From Methylobacterium sp. Leaf91 (GTDB lineage: Bacteria > Pseudomonadota > Alphaproteobacteria > Rhizobiales > Beijerinckiaceae), in contig NZ_LMMP01000012.1 of NCBI RefSeq assembly GCF_001422815.1, positions 70,719-134,718 of the forward strand: 64,000 nt of DNA, written 5' to 3'. Position 1 is the stretch's first letter; every line of letters begins with the position of its first letter. Made by a program: the position numbers and the translations under genes. The notes beneath the pieces are model-generated. The model had not been told where the DNA came from and made no database searches. It saw nothing but the letters and a program-made list of their open reading frames with translations. Below are positions 16,589 to 25,134 of this stretch, piece after piece.

Positions 16589-17011
16589 ATGGCTGGACAA
16601 AAGACCGATGCACGCGATGTCCATGTCGGCCTGCGCATTTCCGAGCAGAGGAAGAAATCGGCCCTGACCCAGAAGCGCGTCGCCCAGAGCTTCGGCATGT
16701 CGGCAGCGCAGCTTCAAAAATACGAGAAGGGTATCAATCGCATCAGCGCGATCCATCTCGAGATTCTCAGCCGGATGACCGGTATACCGATCGAATATTT
16801 CTTCGATGGCATGGAGCGCAGCGACGATGTTCCGGCTCAGGGGTTGAGCGAGGCACCGCAGCGGGCTTTCGTGAGGCAGGAGGGTCCGCAGGCCCAATGG
16901 GTCGGCCTCGTCGATGTCGTCGCCAAGCACGTGACGGAGCATTTCTCCGACGCCAGCCGCCGGGAATTCGCTGCCGCGATCCACGCCCTCGACGAGAAAC
17001 TAAACGGCTGA
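16589..17011 (+). CDS. XRE-family HTH regulator upstream of metK
   Basis: A 140-residue regulator with a Cro/CI-type helix-turn-helix at about residues 14-70 (ISEQRKKSALTQKRVAQSFGMSAAQLQKYEKG). The C-terminal half is amphipathic and might mediate oligomerisation or ligand sensing; no metal motif is seen. It lies 139 bases before metK on the same strand and the pair may be co-transcribed. Regulation of methionine/SAM metabolism is an inference from position only. The ATG at 16589 gives the usual N-terminal extension of about 14 residues before the HTH. Confidence 0.88.
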   Translation: MAGQKTDARDVHVGLRISEQRKKSALTQKRVAQSFGMSAAQLQKYEKGINRISAIHLEILSRMTGIPIEYFFDGMERSDDVPAQGLSEAPQRAFVRQEGPQAQWVGLVDVVAKHVTEHFSDASRREFAAAIHALDEKLNG

Positions 17012-17149
17012 TCTAAAGTATGTTTTGTTCGTTTTAGCGGATACGTTCGGTTTGTCGTCTTGACCGGTCGAAGTGGGAGTGCCAGAAGCTCTCCGTTCCG
17101 AATACCGGGTCTAACGCTGCCGAGGCGAACCCGAAACCGGGGGGCCCAG

Positions 17150-18328
17150 ATGCCGCGTTCCAACTACCTGTTCACCAGCGAGTCGGTCTCCGAAGGCCAT
17201 CCGGACAAGGTCTGTGACCGGATCTCGGACACCATCGTCGATGCCTATCTGGCGGCGATGCCGGAGGCCCGCCTTGGGGTCGAGACCCTTGCCACCACCA
17301 ACCGCATCGTCATCGCCGGCGAGGTGCGCGGACCGGATTCCGTGACCTTCGAGCACCTGGAGCACCTCACCCGCGAAGCGGTGAAGGACATCGGCTACGA
17401 GCAGTCGGGCTTCCACTGGAAGAACAACGACATCGCGATCCACCTGCACGCCCAGTCCGCCGATATCGCGCAGGGCGTGGATTCGTCCGGCAACAAGGAC
17501 GAGGGCGCCGGCGACCAGGGCATCATGTTCGGCTACGCCTCGGACGAGACGCCCGAGCTGATGCCGGCGCCGATCTACTACGCCCACAAGATCCTCAAGG
17601 ACCTCGCCGACGCCCGCAAGGCGAAGCAGGGTGATGCGGCCAAGCTCGGCCCCGATGCCAAGAGCCAGGTGACGGTGCGCTACCAGAACGGCCGCCCGGT
17701 CGGGATCACGCAGATCGTACTCTCCACCCAGCATCTCGACGAAACCCTCGATTCCGCCGACGTGCGCGACATCGTCGAGCCTTACATCCTGGCGGCCCTG
17801 CCCCAGGGCTGGGTCGGCGAAGAGACCGTCTGGCACGTCAATCCCACCGGAAAGTTCGTCATCGGCGGTCCCGACGGGGATGCGGGCCTCACCGGTCGCA
17901 AGATCATCGTCGACACCTATGGCGGCGCGGCACCGCACGGCGGCGGCGCCTTCTCGGGCAAGGATCCGACGAAGGTCGACCGTTCGGCGGCCTACGCCGC
18001 GCGCTACCTCGCCAAGAACGTGGTGGCCGCCGGTCTCGCCACTCGCGCCACGATCCAGCTCGCCTACGCCATCGGCGTCGCCAAGCCCCTCTCGATCTAC
18101 GTGGACCTGCACGGAACCGGGACGGTGGACGAGGCCAAGCTCGAGACCGTGCTGATGGACGCTCTCGACCTCTCGCCCCGCGGCATCCGCATCGCACTCG
18201 GCCTCAACAAGCCGATCTATGCCCGCACTTCCGCCTACGGCCATTTCGGCCGCAAGCCCGAGGATGACGGCGGCTTCTCGTGGGAGCGCACCGACCTCGC
18301 CGACAAGCTCAAGTCGGTCTTGTCCTGA
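17150..18328 (+). CDS. metK: S-adenosylmethionine synthetase
   Basis: A 392-residue cytoplasmic enzyme that makes SAM from methionine and ATP. Signatures are all present: [10 protein letters not shown] at residues 11-20, [12 protein letters not shown] near 120, and [19 protein letters not shown] near 265. Full length for the family. The start ATG 17150 ([12 protein letters not shown]) follows GGGGGGCCC, a reasonable ribosome site; the frame continues upstream without protein-like sequence. trmB follows after 3 bases, so the two form an operon. I looked for a SAM riboswitch in the 138-base leader and could not see one. Confidence 0.98.
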   Translation: MPRSNYLFTSESVSEGHPDKVCDRISDTIVDAYLAAMPEARLGVETLATTNRIVIAGEVRGPDSVTFEHLEHLTREAVKDIGYEQSGFHWKNNDIAIHLHAQSADIAQGVDSSGNKDEGAGDQGIMFGYASDETPELMPAPIYYAHKILKDLADARKAKQGDAAKLGPDAKSQVTVRYQNGRPVGITQIVLSTQHLDETLDSADVRDIVEPYILAALPQGWVGEETVWHVNPTGKFVIGGPDGDAGLTGRKIIVDTYGGAAPHGGGAFSGKDPTKVDRSAAYAARYLAKNVVAAGLATRATIQLAYAIGVAKPLSIYVDLHGTGTVDEAKLETVLMDALDLSPRGIRIALGLNKPIYARTSAYGHFGRKPEDDGGFSWERTDLADKLKSVLS

Positions 18329-18331
18329 CCC

Positions 18332-19069
18332 GTGACGTACGGGCGGGATGATCTCCCGCCCGACGAGGGCGGGGCCGGAAGCGAGGGCGCGGACCGCGCC
18401 TTCTACGGCCGGCGCAAAGGCAAGCGCCTGCGTGCCGGACAAGAGCAGCGGCTGGCCGAACTGCTGCCGCGCCTGCGCGTGGCGTTGCCGAAAGCAGGCG
18501 CGAGGCTCGATCTGCCCGCGCTCTTTCCAAATCCGGTCGACGAGGTCTGGCTGGAAATCGGGTTCGGCGGTGGCGAGCATCTCGCCGCCCAGGCCACGCT
18601 TTACCCGCAGGTCGGCATCATCGGCGCGGAGCCTTTCGTCAACGGCGTCGTCAAGCTGCTGAGGGCCGTCGATGACGGCGAACTTGGCAACGTCCGGATC
18701 TGGGACGAAGACGCCACTCAGCTCCTCGCCGCCATTCCCGATGCGGGCCTCGCCCGCGTCTACCTGCTCTATCCCGATCCCTGGCCGAAGCGCCGCCAAC
18801 GCAAGCGGCGGTTCGTCTCGGACGAGACACTCGCCGAGATCGCCCGGGTCCTGAAGCCCGGTGGCGTCTTCCGCTTCGCCAGCGACATCGACGATTATGC
18901 CGGCTGGACCCTGGTCCGCGCCGCGCGTTGCGACGCTCTCAGCTGGACCGCCGAAGCCGCCACCGACTGGAAACGCCCCTTCGCGGAATGGCCCGGCACC
19001 CGCTACGAAGCCAAGGCAATCGCGGCGGGCCGGGGCCCGACCTACCTGGAATTTCGTCGCGTCGGCTGA
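18332..19069 (+). CDS. trmB: tRNA (guanine-N7-)-methyltransferase
   Basis: A 245-residue SAM-dependent enzyme forming m7G46 in tRNA. Residues 70-80 contain the SAM-binding WLEIGFGGGEHL motif; DPWPKRRQRKRR near 150 is the diagnostic catalytic and tRNA-binding signature, and TRYE/KAI near the end completes the family pattern. GTG start 4 bases after the metK stop; no ATG is available before the conserved FYGRRKGK block. It consumes the SAM made by its operon partner. Confidence 0.96.
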   Translation: MTYGRDDLPPDEGGAGSEGADRAFYGRRKGKRLRAGQEQRLAELLPRLRVALPKAGARLDLPALFPNPVDEVWLEIGFGGGEHLAAQATLYPQVGIIGAEPFVNGVVKLLRAVDDGELGNVRIWDEDATQLLAAIPDAGLARVYLLYPDPWPKRRQRKRRFVSDETLAEIARVLKPGGVFRFASDIDDYAGWTLVRAARCDALSWTAEAATDWKRPFAEWPGTRYEAKAIAAGRGPTYLEFRRVG

Positions 19070-19281
19070 TCGGTCGGGAGCGATGCGGCCGCGCCGAGCT
19101 CGGGCGCGATCGAAATTCGGCCACCGGTGACGGGTGCGCTCCGGCACAGCTTTTTCGTCGTAAGCCCTTGCGGCGCAGAGCGTTGCGTCTTCAGATGCCA
19201 CGGCAACGAGCATCCGGGGCTACCGGAGCGAGTCTTGATGCCCCATACGAGTCCTGGGGCGCCGCCGAGTGAGGGTGCGGA

Positions 19282-21042
19282 GTGGGCAGCGGATCTGATC
19301 GAGGATCGCCAGTGCTTGGGGATGCGCGCTCCCCGGCCGACCCATATCGGCGCGGCTTCGAGGAGGCCGGGATCGGCCTGGTGATCGTCGATCACGCCAC
19401 GAATCGCATCTACGATGCCAACCGGTTCCTGACGAACCTCCTGGGATACGAGACTGGAGCCCTGACAGGCCGGCCCGTCAGTGTGTTCGGAGACGATTCC
19501 GGCCTGCTCTCCACCGGCATCCGGCGCTGGACCACCGAGAGCGGCACCCCCCTCGACGTCCGCATCCGGCCATCCTCAGCCACGAACGAGGGCGTCCTCC
19601 GCACCTTCGTGGTGGAACGGGTCGATGCCGACGATATCGTGCGCTCGGAGGAGAACCGCGCCGCCCTTACCGCCGCCGGTCTCGGAGAATGGCGGATCGA
19701 TCTGGTCGATGGGCTCCTCAGGGTGTCGCGGCGCGCGGCCCATATCCTCGGCTTCCCGCCCGGCACGTCGCTAACCTGGCCGCAGGTCGCCGAGCTGATG
19801 GACGCGCCCGAAGTGGAAAGAGTGAAGACGACCGTCCGCGCCGCGATGAGCGACGGCACTCCCTTCGCCATCGAAGCCCGCCTGCGTCGGGCGGGCGACG
19901 ACGTCGAGATCCGGATCAGCGCCAGGGGGCAGGCGATCGGTGCCGTGGGCGGCCGGTCCGGAATCGTCGTCGGCGTACTGCAGGATGTGACGACGCGGGT
20001 GGAGGCGCGCGACGCCCTCCGCGAGAGCGAGGAGCGCCTGCGTATCGCCACGTCGCTGGCCGAACTCGGCATTTTCGAATGGCACATGCTGGACGACCAG
20101 GCCGTCTGGGAGAACGAGCGTATGTTCGCGATCTTCGGGCGACACCCCGAAGAGGGAGCTCTGGGCAAGCGCGAATTCCTCAGCACCGTTCTCCATCCCG
20201 ATGACCGCCCCGCATTCCGCCAGGCGATCTCGACGGCTTTGCGTGAGGATTCCACGCTGCAGGCCAGCGGCCGAATCCAGCGCGCGCATGACGGTGCGTG
20301 GCGCATCATCGACATGGCCGGGCGCTTCGAGAGCGATGCCCCCCATCGCCTTCCCCGCCGCCTCATCGGCGTCGTCGCCGACGTCACCGAACGCAGGATC
20401 GCCGAGGAGCGGCAGGCGCTACTGATCCGCGAATTGCACCACCGGGTGAAGAACACGCTGGCGACCGTCCAGGCCATCGTCGGCTCGACCGCCCGCACGG
20501 CGTCGAGCATCGAGAGCTTCTACGAGGCTTTCGTGGGGCGGATCATGTCGCTGGCCCATACCCATTCGGTCCTCACCGAGGATACCTGGCAGACCGCGTC
20601 CCTGCGCAACCTTCTCGAGAACGAGCTCAGGCCCTATGGCGACGGTGCGTCGGACGGGCCGGGTATCAAGCGCATCGCACTCGACGGGCCGCCGGTGGAC
20701 CTCGCCTCCGAGATCGCGGTCCCGATCGGCATGGCGATCCACGAATTGACCACCAACGCGGCGAAACACGGCGCGCTCTCGACGCAGGAGGGACGGGTCG
20801 CCATCACCTGGAGCGTCATGGAGGATGCAGGCGGCAAGACGCTGCATCTCGAATGGTCGGAATCCGATGGGCCGCCGGTACGACCGCCGACCCGCCAGGG
20901 TTTCGGCTCACGCCTGCTGCAGCGCGTGCTCACGGCCCAGGTCCGCGCCGACATCGCTGCGAGCTATCCGCCCGAAGGGTTCCGCCTGACCATGACGGCG
21001 CCGCTGCCCGCCCGGACCGAGGGGCTGAACCCCTTGGCCTGA
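19282..21042 (+). CDS. HWE-family sensor histidine kinase with PAS domains
   Basis: A 586-residue soluble kinase without membrane segments. PAS-type repeats cover about residues 24-115, 135-235 and 245-370 (one with the FEWHMLDDQAVWENERMF PAS core). The HWE phospho-acceptor block is LIRELHHRVKNTLATVQAI near 380, followed by an ATPase domain with HELTTNAAKHGALS and GFGSRLL. HWE kinases are common in Rhizobiales and often feed PhyR or single-domain regulators. No cognate regulator is adjacent. A haem or flavin ligand in the PAS domains cannot be judged by eye. GTG start chosen as the only good in-frame option before the first PAS. Confidence 0.9.
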   Translation: MGSGSDRGSPVLGDARSPADPYRRGFEEAGIGLVIVDHATNRIYDANRFLTNLLGYETGALTGRPVSVFGDDSGLLSTGIRRWTTESGTPLDVRIRPSSATNEGVLRTFVVERVDADDIVRSEENRAALTAAGLGEWRIDLVDGLLRVSRRAAHILGFPPGTSLTWPQVAELMDAPEVERVKTTVRAAMSDGTPFAIEARLRRAGDDVEIRISARGQAIGAVGGRSGIVVGVLQDVTTRVEARDALRESEERLRIATSLAELGIFEWHMLDDQAVWENERMFAIFGRHPEEGALGKREFLSTVLHPDDRPAFRQAISTALREDSTLQASGRIQRAHDGAWRIIDMAGRFESDAPHRLPRRLIGVVADVTERRIAEERQALLIRELHHRVKNTLATVQAIVGSTARTASSIESFYEAFVGRIMSLAHTHSVLTEDTWQTASLRNLLENELRPYGDGASDGPGIKRIALDGPPVDLASEIAVPIGMAIHELTTNAAKHGALSTQEGRVAITWSVMEDAGGKTLHLEWSESDGPPVRPPTRQGFGSRLLQRVLTAQVRADIAASYPPEGFRLTMTAPLPARTEGLNPLA

Positions 21043-21049
21043 CCGGATG

Positions 21050-22003
21050 TCACGCCGCTCCGCGGGCAGCCCCATCTTCGCCGCCCGCCTCGACGAAGGC
21101 CTTCAGTTCATCCAGGGAGTCGAAGGTGAACTGGCCACGTGGCGTATCCGCCTCGATAGAGCCGTTGGAATACATCACGTAAGTGTTGCCGCCGGACGCG
21201 TAGGTGCCCACGACGGTCAGACCGCCCTTGGCGGGGCCGGCGGCCGGTTCGACCTCCTCGGGTGAAGCACGCTCCGCAACGGGCTCCGGCTCGTCGACCA
21301 CCGACGACCGCAGCCCGAGCGGCTCGTCCCGATCGGCGTCGCGCGGCGGCGAAGGCGGCACGACGACGGCGGCGGGCGCTTCCACGACCGGGGGCGCGGG
21401 CTCCGGCGCGGGGATGACCGTATCGACCATCGCCATCGGCTTCACCGCCCGGGGCGGCTTGTTCGGCTTGATCTGCCGCGCCGGCACGGCATCGGCTTCC
21501 GTCTCGGGCCCTCCCGTGCGGACCTGGTCCTTCCGCGCTTCCTCGACGGGAGGAGGCGGCGGTTCGGGCAGGAGATCCGGCAGGAGCGGCGATGCCGGGT
21601 CGCTGCCGAGGGGCGAGGCCTCGTCGGTGAAATGAGGTGGCGATGCGAGCCTCGGCTCGGACAGTCCCAGCGCGCTGGGGCGCTGACGCCCGGACGGTGC
21701 CGGCTCCTCCGCGGCGTCGGTGGCGTCCAGCCCCGTCGGGTCGATGCGGCCCCGCCCTTCGGGCAGGACGGCCCCCTCCGCGCCGAGGCCGGCGGCCTGC
21801 TCCAACAGGACCCGCTCCAGCCGCTTCAGGTAGGTGGCGACCACAGCAAGGCCGAGGAGGAGCGCGCCCGACGAGGCCGTGGCGGCGCCCGCGATGGTCA
21901 TCGTCCATCCGCTTTCCAGCCTGACATAGGGAAAGCCCTGGACCACGGAAGCAATGCCGCCGACGATCATGACGACGGCGAGCGCGAACAGCGCGAGGAT
22001 CAT
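21050..22003 (-). CDS. Hypothetical two-helix membrane protein with long proline-rich tail
   Basis: A 317-residue protein. Two hydrophobic helices occupy residues 2-24 and 33-58, followed by about 200 residues rich in proline, alanine, glutamate and arginine that look disordered. The last 50 residues form a compact block (GLTVVGTYASGGNTYVMYSNGSIEAD) that recurs in alphaproteobacterial hypothetical proteins. ATG 22003 is preceded by AGAG; an earlier in-frame start lacks support. It converges with the HWE kinase gene with 7 bases between stops. No function can be assigned. Confidence 0.7.
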   Translation of the reverse strand: MILALFALAVVMIVGGIASVVQGFPYVRLESGWTMTIAGAATASSGALLLGLAVVATYLKRLERVLLEQAAGLGAEGAVLPEGRGRIDPTGLDATDAAEEPAPSGRQRPSALGLSEPRLASPPHFTDEASPLGSDPASPLLPDLLPEPPPPPVEEARKDQVRTGGPETEADAVPARQIKPNKPPRAVKPMAMVDTVIPAPEPAPPVVEAPAAVVVPPSPPRDADRDEPLGLRSSVVDEPEPVAERASPEEVEPAAGPAKGGLTVVGTYASGGNTYVMYSNGSIEADTPRGQFTFDSLDELKAFVEAGGEDGAARGAA

Positions 22004-22241
22004 GGAACTCTCTAGATGACGCCTGCACGTAGGAAGTGCGGCGCGCACAGTAAGGCCCGGCCCGGGTTTTGCAAAATCGATCCGTGGAGAAATCCCCGTT
22101 CACCGTTCGATACCGGACGCCCGTTGCCCTTGGCGGAGGAGCGACTTAGGTACGAACGCGTTGGCCGGATGACGGCGCGACCCTCGCATCCCTCGGAGCG
22201 AGACCCGCCATCCTGTGCCACCAGACCCGGGAGACCTGCCG

Positions 22242-22841
22242 ATGACCTTCACCCTGCCCGAACTGCCCTACGCCTACGACGCGCTCGGCCCCTACATGTC
22301 GAAGGAGACCCTCGAGTTCCACCACGACAAGCACCACAAGGCCTATGTCGATACCGGCAACAAGCTGCTCGAAGGCACGGGTCTCGAAGGCAAGACCGTC
22401 GAGGAGATCGTCACGGCGTCCTACGGCACCAACCAGCCGCTGTTCAACAATGCCGGCCAGCACTTCAACCACCTCCATTTCTGGAACTGGATGAAGCCCA
22501 ATGGCGGCGGCGCGGCCCCGGCGGCCCTGGCCGCGAAGATCGACGAGGATCTCGGCGGCTTCGACAAGTTCAAGGCGGACTTCATTCAGGCGGGTGTCAG
22601 CCAGTTCGGCTCGGGCTGGGCCTGGCTCGCGGTCAAGGACGGCAAGCTCGCGATCCTGAAGACCCCCAACGGCGAGAACCCGCTGGTCCACGGCGCCAAG
22701 CCGATCCTCGGCGTCGACGTGTGGGAGCACTCCTACTACATCGACTACCGCAACCGCCGTCCCGACTACCTCAAGGCGTTCATCGAGAACCTGGTGAACT
22801 GGGAATACGTCGAGAAGCTCTACGGCGAAGCCTCGAAGTAA
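22242..22841 (+). CDS. sodB: Superoxide dismutase, Fe type
   Basis: A 199-residue Fe/Mn-family dismutase. Metal ligands fit H in EFHHDKHH (about residue 26), H in FNHLHFW (about 75), and D and H in LGVDVWEHSYY (about 157-161). The active-site glutamine sits in the NNAGQ block and the C-terminal block has NGENP, which favours the iron type over manganese, although cambialistic activity is possible. Cytoplasmic, no signal peptide. ATG 22242 follows GGGAG; a strong hairpin lies just past the stop. Confidence 0.97.
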   Translation: MTFTLPELPYAYDALGPYMSKETLEFHHDKHHKAYVDTGNKLLEGTGLEGKTVEEIVTASYGTNQPLFNNAGQHFNHLHFWNWMKPNGGGAAPAALAAKIDEDLGGFDKFKADFIQAGVSQFGSGWAWLAVKDGKLAILKTPNGENPLVHGAKPILGVDVWEHSYYIDYRNRRPDYLKAFIENLVNWEYVEKLYGEASK

Positions 22842-22859
22842 GCTCCGCTCTCACGGTCG

Positions 22860-22885
22860 CGCCGCGGGTCTTCTGGCCCGCGGCG
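22860..22885 (+). terminator. Strong hairpin after sodB
   Basis: CGCCGCGGG (22860-22868), loop TCTTCTGG, CCCGCGGCG (22877-22885): a 9-bp perfect GC stem, 18 bases after the sodB stop, followed by a weak TTGCCTTA. A likely intrinsic terminator. Confidence 0.6.
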
Positions 22886-22942
22886 TTGCCTTACGGAACT
22901 GCTCGCATCCATTAAGTCTGACGAGACCGTCGGAGCGCGGCA

Positions 22943-23050
22943 CTCCTCCCCCTTGTGGGGAGGAGTTGGAGGTGGGGGTGGCTGGGCGACCCGCTGCGGA
23001 GCCCGGCGGAACCACCCCCACCCTCGCTCCCTCCCCACAAGGGGGAGGGA
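22943..23050. repeat. Nested palindromic intergenic repeat upstream of murJ
   Basis: Three levels of symmetry. The left end CTCCTCCCC-CTTGT-GGGGAGGAG (22943-22965) and right end TCCCTCCCC-ACAAG-GGGGAGGGA (23028-23050) are hairpins. GGTGGGGGTGG (from 22971) pairs with CCACCCCCACC in the right half around 23012-23022. The whole unit can fold into a long cruciform. Its compact cruciform form is that of mobile REP/MITE-type intergenic elements. It ends 50 bases before murJ. Confidence 0.7.
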
Positions 23051-23100
23051 AGAACGCGCATCGACGAAGCGTTCCGTTTCCCTCTCTCCGGTCGATTCGC

Positions 23101-24630
23101 ATGATCCGCAGCATCCTCTCCGTCGGCGGCTGGACGCTGGTCTCCCGCGTCACCGGCTTTGCCCGCGACGTGGTGATGGCGGCCGTGCTCGGGGCGGGGC
23201 CGGTGGCAGACGCCTTCGTCGTCGCCTTCCGCCTGCCGAACCATTTCCGCGCCATCTTCGGCGAGGGGGCGTTCAACACCGCTTTCGTCCCGGCCTATGC
23301 CGGCCTTTCGGAGACCGGCGAGGAAGGCGCGGCCAGGCGCTTCGCCACCCGCGTCTTCACCCTTCTGCTACTGACGCAGATCGTGCTGCTCGCCCTCGCC
23401 TGGTCGGCGATGCCCTGGGTGGTGCGGGCCCTGGCGCCGGGCTTCTCGGACGATCCCCTGCGCTTCGATCTCGCCGTCGCGCTGACGCGGATCACCTTTC
23501 CCTATCTCCTGTTCATCACCCTGGTGACCCTGCTGTCGGGCATCCTCAATGCCCATCGCCGCTTCGCCGTGGCGGCGGGAGCGCCGGTTCTCCTCAACCT
23601 GTCGATGCTGGTGGCCCTGGCGCTGGCGGGGTTCTTCCCGAACGCCGCCTATGCCGCCGCCTGGGGCGTCTCCGTCTCGGGCGTGCTGCAATTCGGCCTC
23701 GTCTGGCTCGCCTGCCGGCGCGCGGGCATCGCTCCGAAATGGGGGAGGCCGACCTTGCGCGATCCGGCGATGACGCGGTTCTTCAAGGTGCTCGGTCCGG
23801 CGGTGATCGGCGCGGCCGGCTTCCAGATCGCCTCCTTCGCCGACACGATCATCGCGAGTTTCCTGCCCACCGGAGCGGTCTCGGCCCTCTACTACGCCGA
23901 CCGGCTGTACCAGCTGCCCTTCGGCGTCATCGCCATCGCGGCGGGAACGGTGCTGCTTCCGGAGATGAGCCGGCGGATCGCCAAGGGCGACGTTGCGGGG
24001 GCGCATGCGGCGCAGAACCGGGCGGCGGGCTTCTCGCTGGCCCTGTCGGCCCCCTTCACCATCGCCTTCCTCACCCTGCCGGGCCTGATGATGACGGCGC
24101 TGTTCCAGCGCGGAGCGTTCAGCGCCGAGGATGCCGCCCGCGCCGCTTCGGTACTCGCCGCCTACGGCCTCGCCCTGCCCGCCGTGGTGCTGGTGCGCAG
24201 CGCGGTGGCGAGTTTCTACGCACGCCAGGACACGATGACGCCGCTCATCGCCTCGCTCGCCTCCATCGCCCTCAACGTCGCGCTCAAGATCGTGCTCACC
24301 GGCCCCTACGGCGTGACCGGCCTGGCGCTCGCCACCGCCATCGGTCAATGGCTGAACCTCGCGCTCCTCGTGGGGCTTGCCTGGCGCCGGGGTTGGACGG
24401 CACCGAGCCGGGGCCTCGGCGTAACGATCATCGGCGTGGTCGTCGCCTGCGCCGCCCTCGCCGCCACGGCGATCTACGGCCTGCCGATTGTGGAACGGTC
24501 GGTACCGGCCCTGCCGCATTTCCGCGAGATCGTGGTGCTCGGGCTTCTCGGGCTCGTCGGTGCCCTCGTCTACGCCGCCTTGCTGCTGGGAACCCTACGG
24601 GCCTTCGGCCTGCGCCTGCGCCGGGCCTGA
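23101..24630 (+). CDS. murJ: Lipid II flippase
   Basis: A 509-residue MOP-superfamily protein with about fourteen transmembrane helices. The start MIRSILSVGGWTLVSRVTGFARD and the FGEGAFNTAFVPAYA block at about 56-70 are diagnostic for MurJ, which flips lipid II for peptidoglycan synthesis. Full length. ATG 23101 was chosen because the frame upstream runs through the palindromic repeat and has no conservation. Stops 10 bases before the convergent small secreted-protein gene. Confidence 0.96.
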   Translation: MIRSILSVGGWTLVSRVTGFARDVVMAAVLGAGPVADAFVVAFRLPNHFRAIFGEGAFNTAFVPAYAGLSETGEEGAARRFATRVFTLLLLTQIVLLALAWSAMPWVVRALAPGFSDDPLRFDLAVALTRITFPYLLFITLVTLLSGILNAHRRFAVAAGAPVLLNLSMLVALALAGFFPNAAYAAAWGVSVSGVLQFGLVWLACRRAGIAPKWGRPTLRDPAMTRFFKVLGPAVIGAAGFQIASFADTIIASFLPTGAVSALYYADRLYQLPFGVIAIAAGTVLLPEMSRRIAKGDVAGAHAAQNRAAGFSLALSAPFTIAFLTLPGLMMTALFQRGAFSAEDAARAASVLAAYGLALPAVVLVRSAVASFYARQDTMTPLIASLASIALNVALKIVLTGPYGVTGLALATAIGQWLNLALLVGLAWRRGWTAPSRGLGVTIIGVVVACAALAATAIYGLPIVERSVPALPHFREIVVLGLLGLVGALVYAALLLGTLRAFGLRLRRA

Positions 24631-24640
24631 TCCTCTCGGA

Positions 24641-24922
24641 TCAACAGCCCCGGCAGATCCCGTTCAGGACGCGGTCCAGCTGCTTCTGCCGGTTGGTCCG
24701 CTCGTTCGGATCGACGATGGGGGCGCCGGCCGCACCCGGCGGAACGGTCTGGCCGGTGGTCGACGTATGAGGCGCCGTGACGGTGGTTTCAGGTCCGCCC
24801 CCCGTTCCGGTGACGGCGGCCCGTGCTCCAGACAGGCCGACAAGGAACGACAGACCGAGAGCAACGGCGATGATGCGACCGTGACGTCTCGATCGCTCTG
24901 AACCCTCGTATCGATCTCGCAT
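24641..24922 (-). CDS. Small secreted or membrane-anchored hypothetical protein
   Basis: A 93-residue protein with a basic N-terminus (RSRRHGR), a hydrophobic stretch at about residues 19-36 ending in an ALA-type site (GARA|AV), a threonine/proline-rich linker and a C-terminal block NRQKQLDRVLNGICRGC with two cysteines. GGGGAGGA four bases upstream supports ATG 24922 over ATG 24937. Similar tiny proteins are widespread in Rhizobiales with no known role. The two cysteines could pair. Confidence 0.6.
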   Translation of the reverse strand: MRDRYEGSERSRRHGRIIAVALGLSFLVGLSGARAAVTGTGGGPETTVTAPHTSTTGQTVPPGAAGAPIVDPNERTNRQKQLDRVLNGICRGC

Positions 24923-25134
24923 CATTCCTCCCCGCATCGTGTCGGCGGCGTGCCAGCACAGCCTGTGCTTTCGGCTTGCGCGCCTCTCTCTGTATCGAAC
25001 CCGAAAAACCGGTGACGAATCAGACGGGTTCCAGAATTAAATCACCGGCGATACGGGGATTAATCTCGTCCGACCGGCTGGTTCTCCGGATCGACTCGCG
25101 CAGGCAAGGTGAGCCGCACACGGCAGTCCCGGTG

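Noticed and set aside
17012..17149. Possible SAM riboswitch in the metK leader
   Set aside because: I could not match the conserved cores of the SAM-I, SAM-II or SAM/SAH classes by eye, so it was not listed as a feature.
17111..19213. A 700-codon minus-strand open frame across metK and trmB
   Set aside because: It is antisense to two certain genes, has no recognisable domain, and its openness follows from GC-rich third positions.
22953..24770. A 605-codon plus-strand frame overlapping murJ in another phase
   Set aside because: murJ is certain in its own frame; this one is arginine/proline rich and motif-free.
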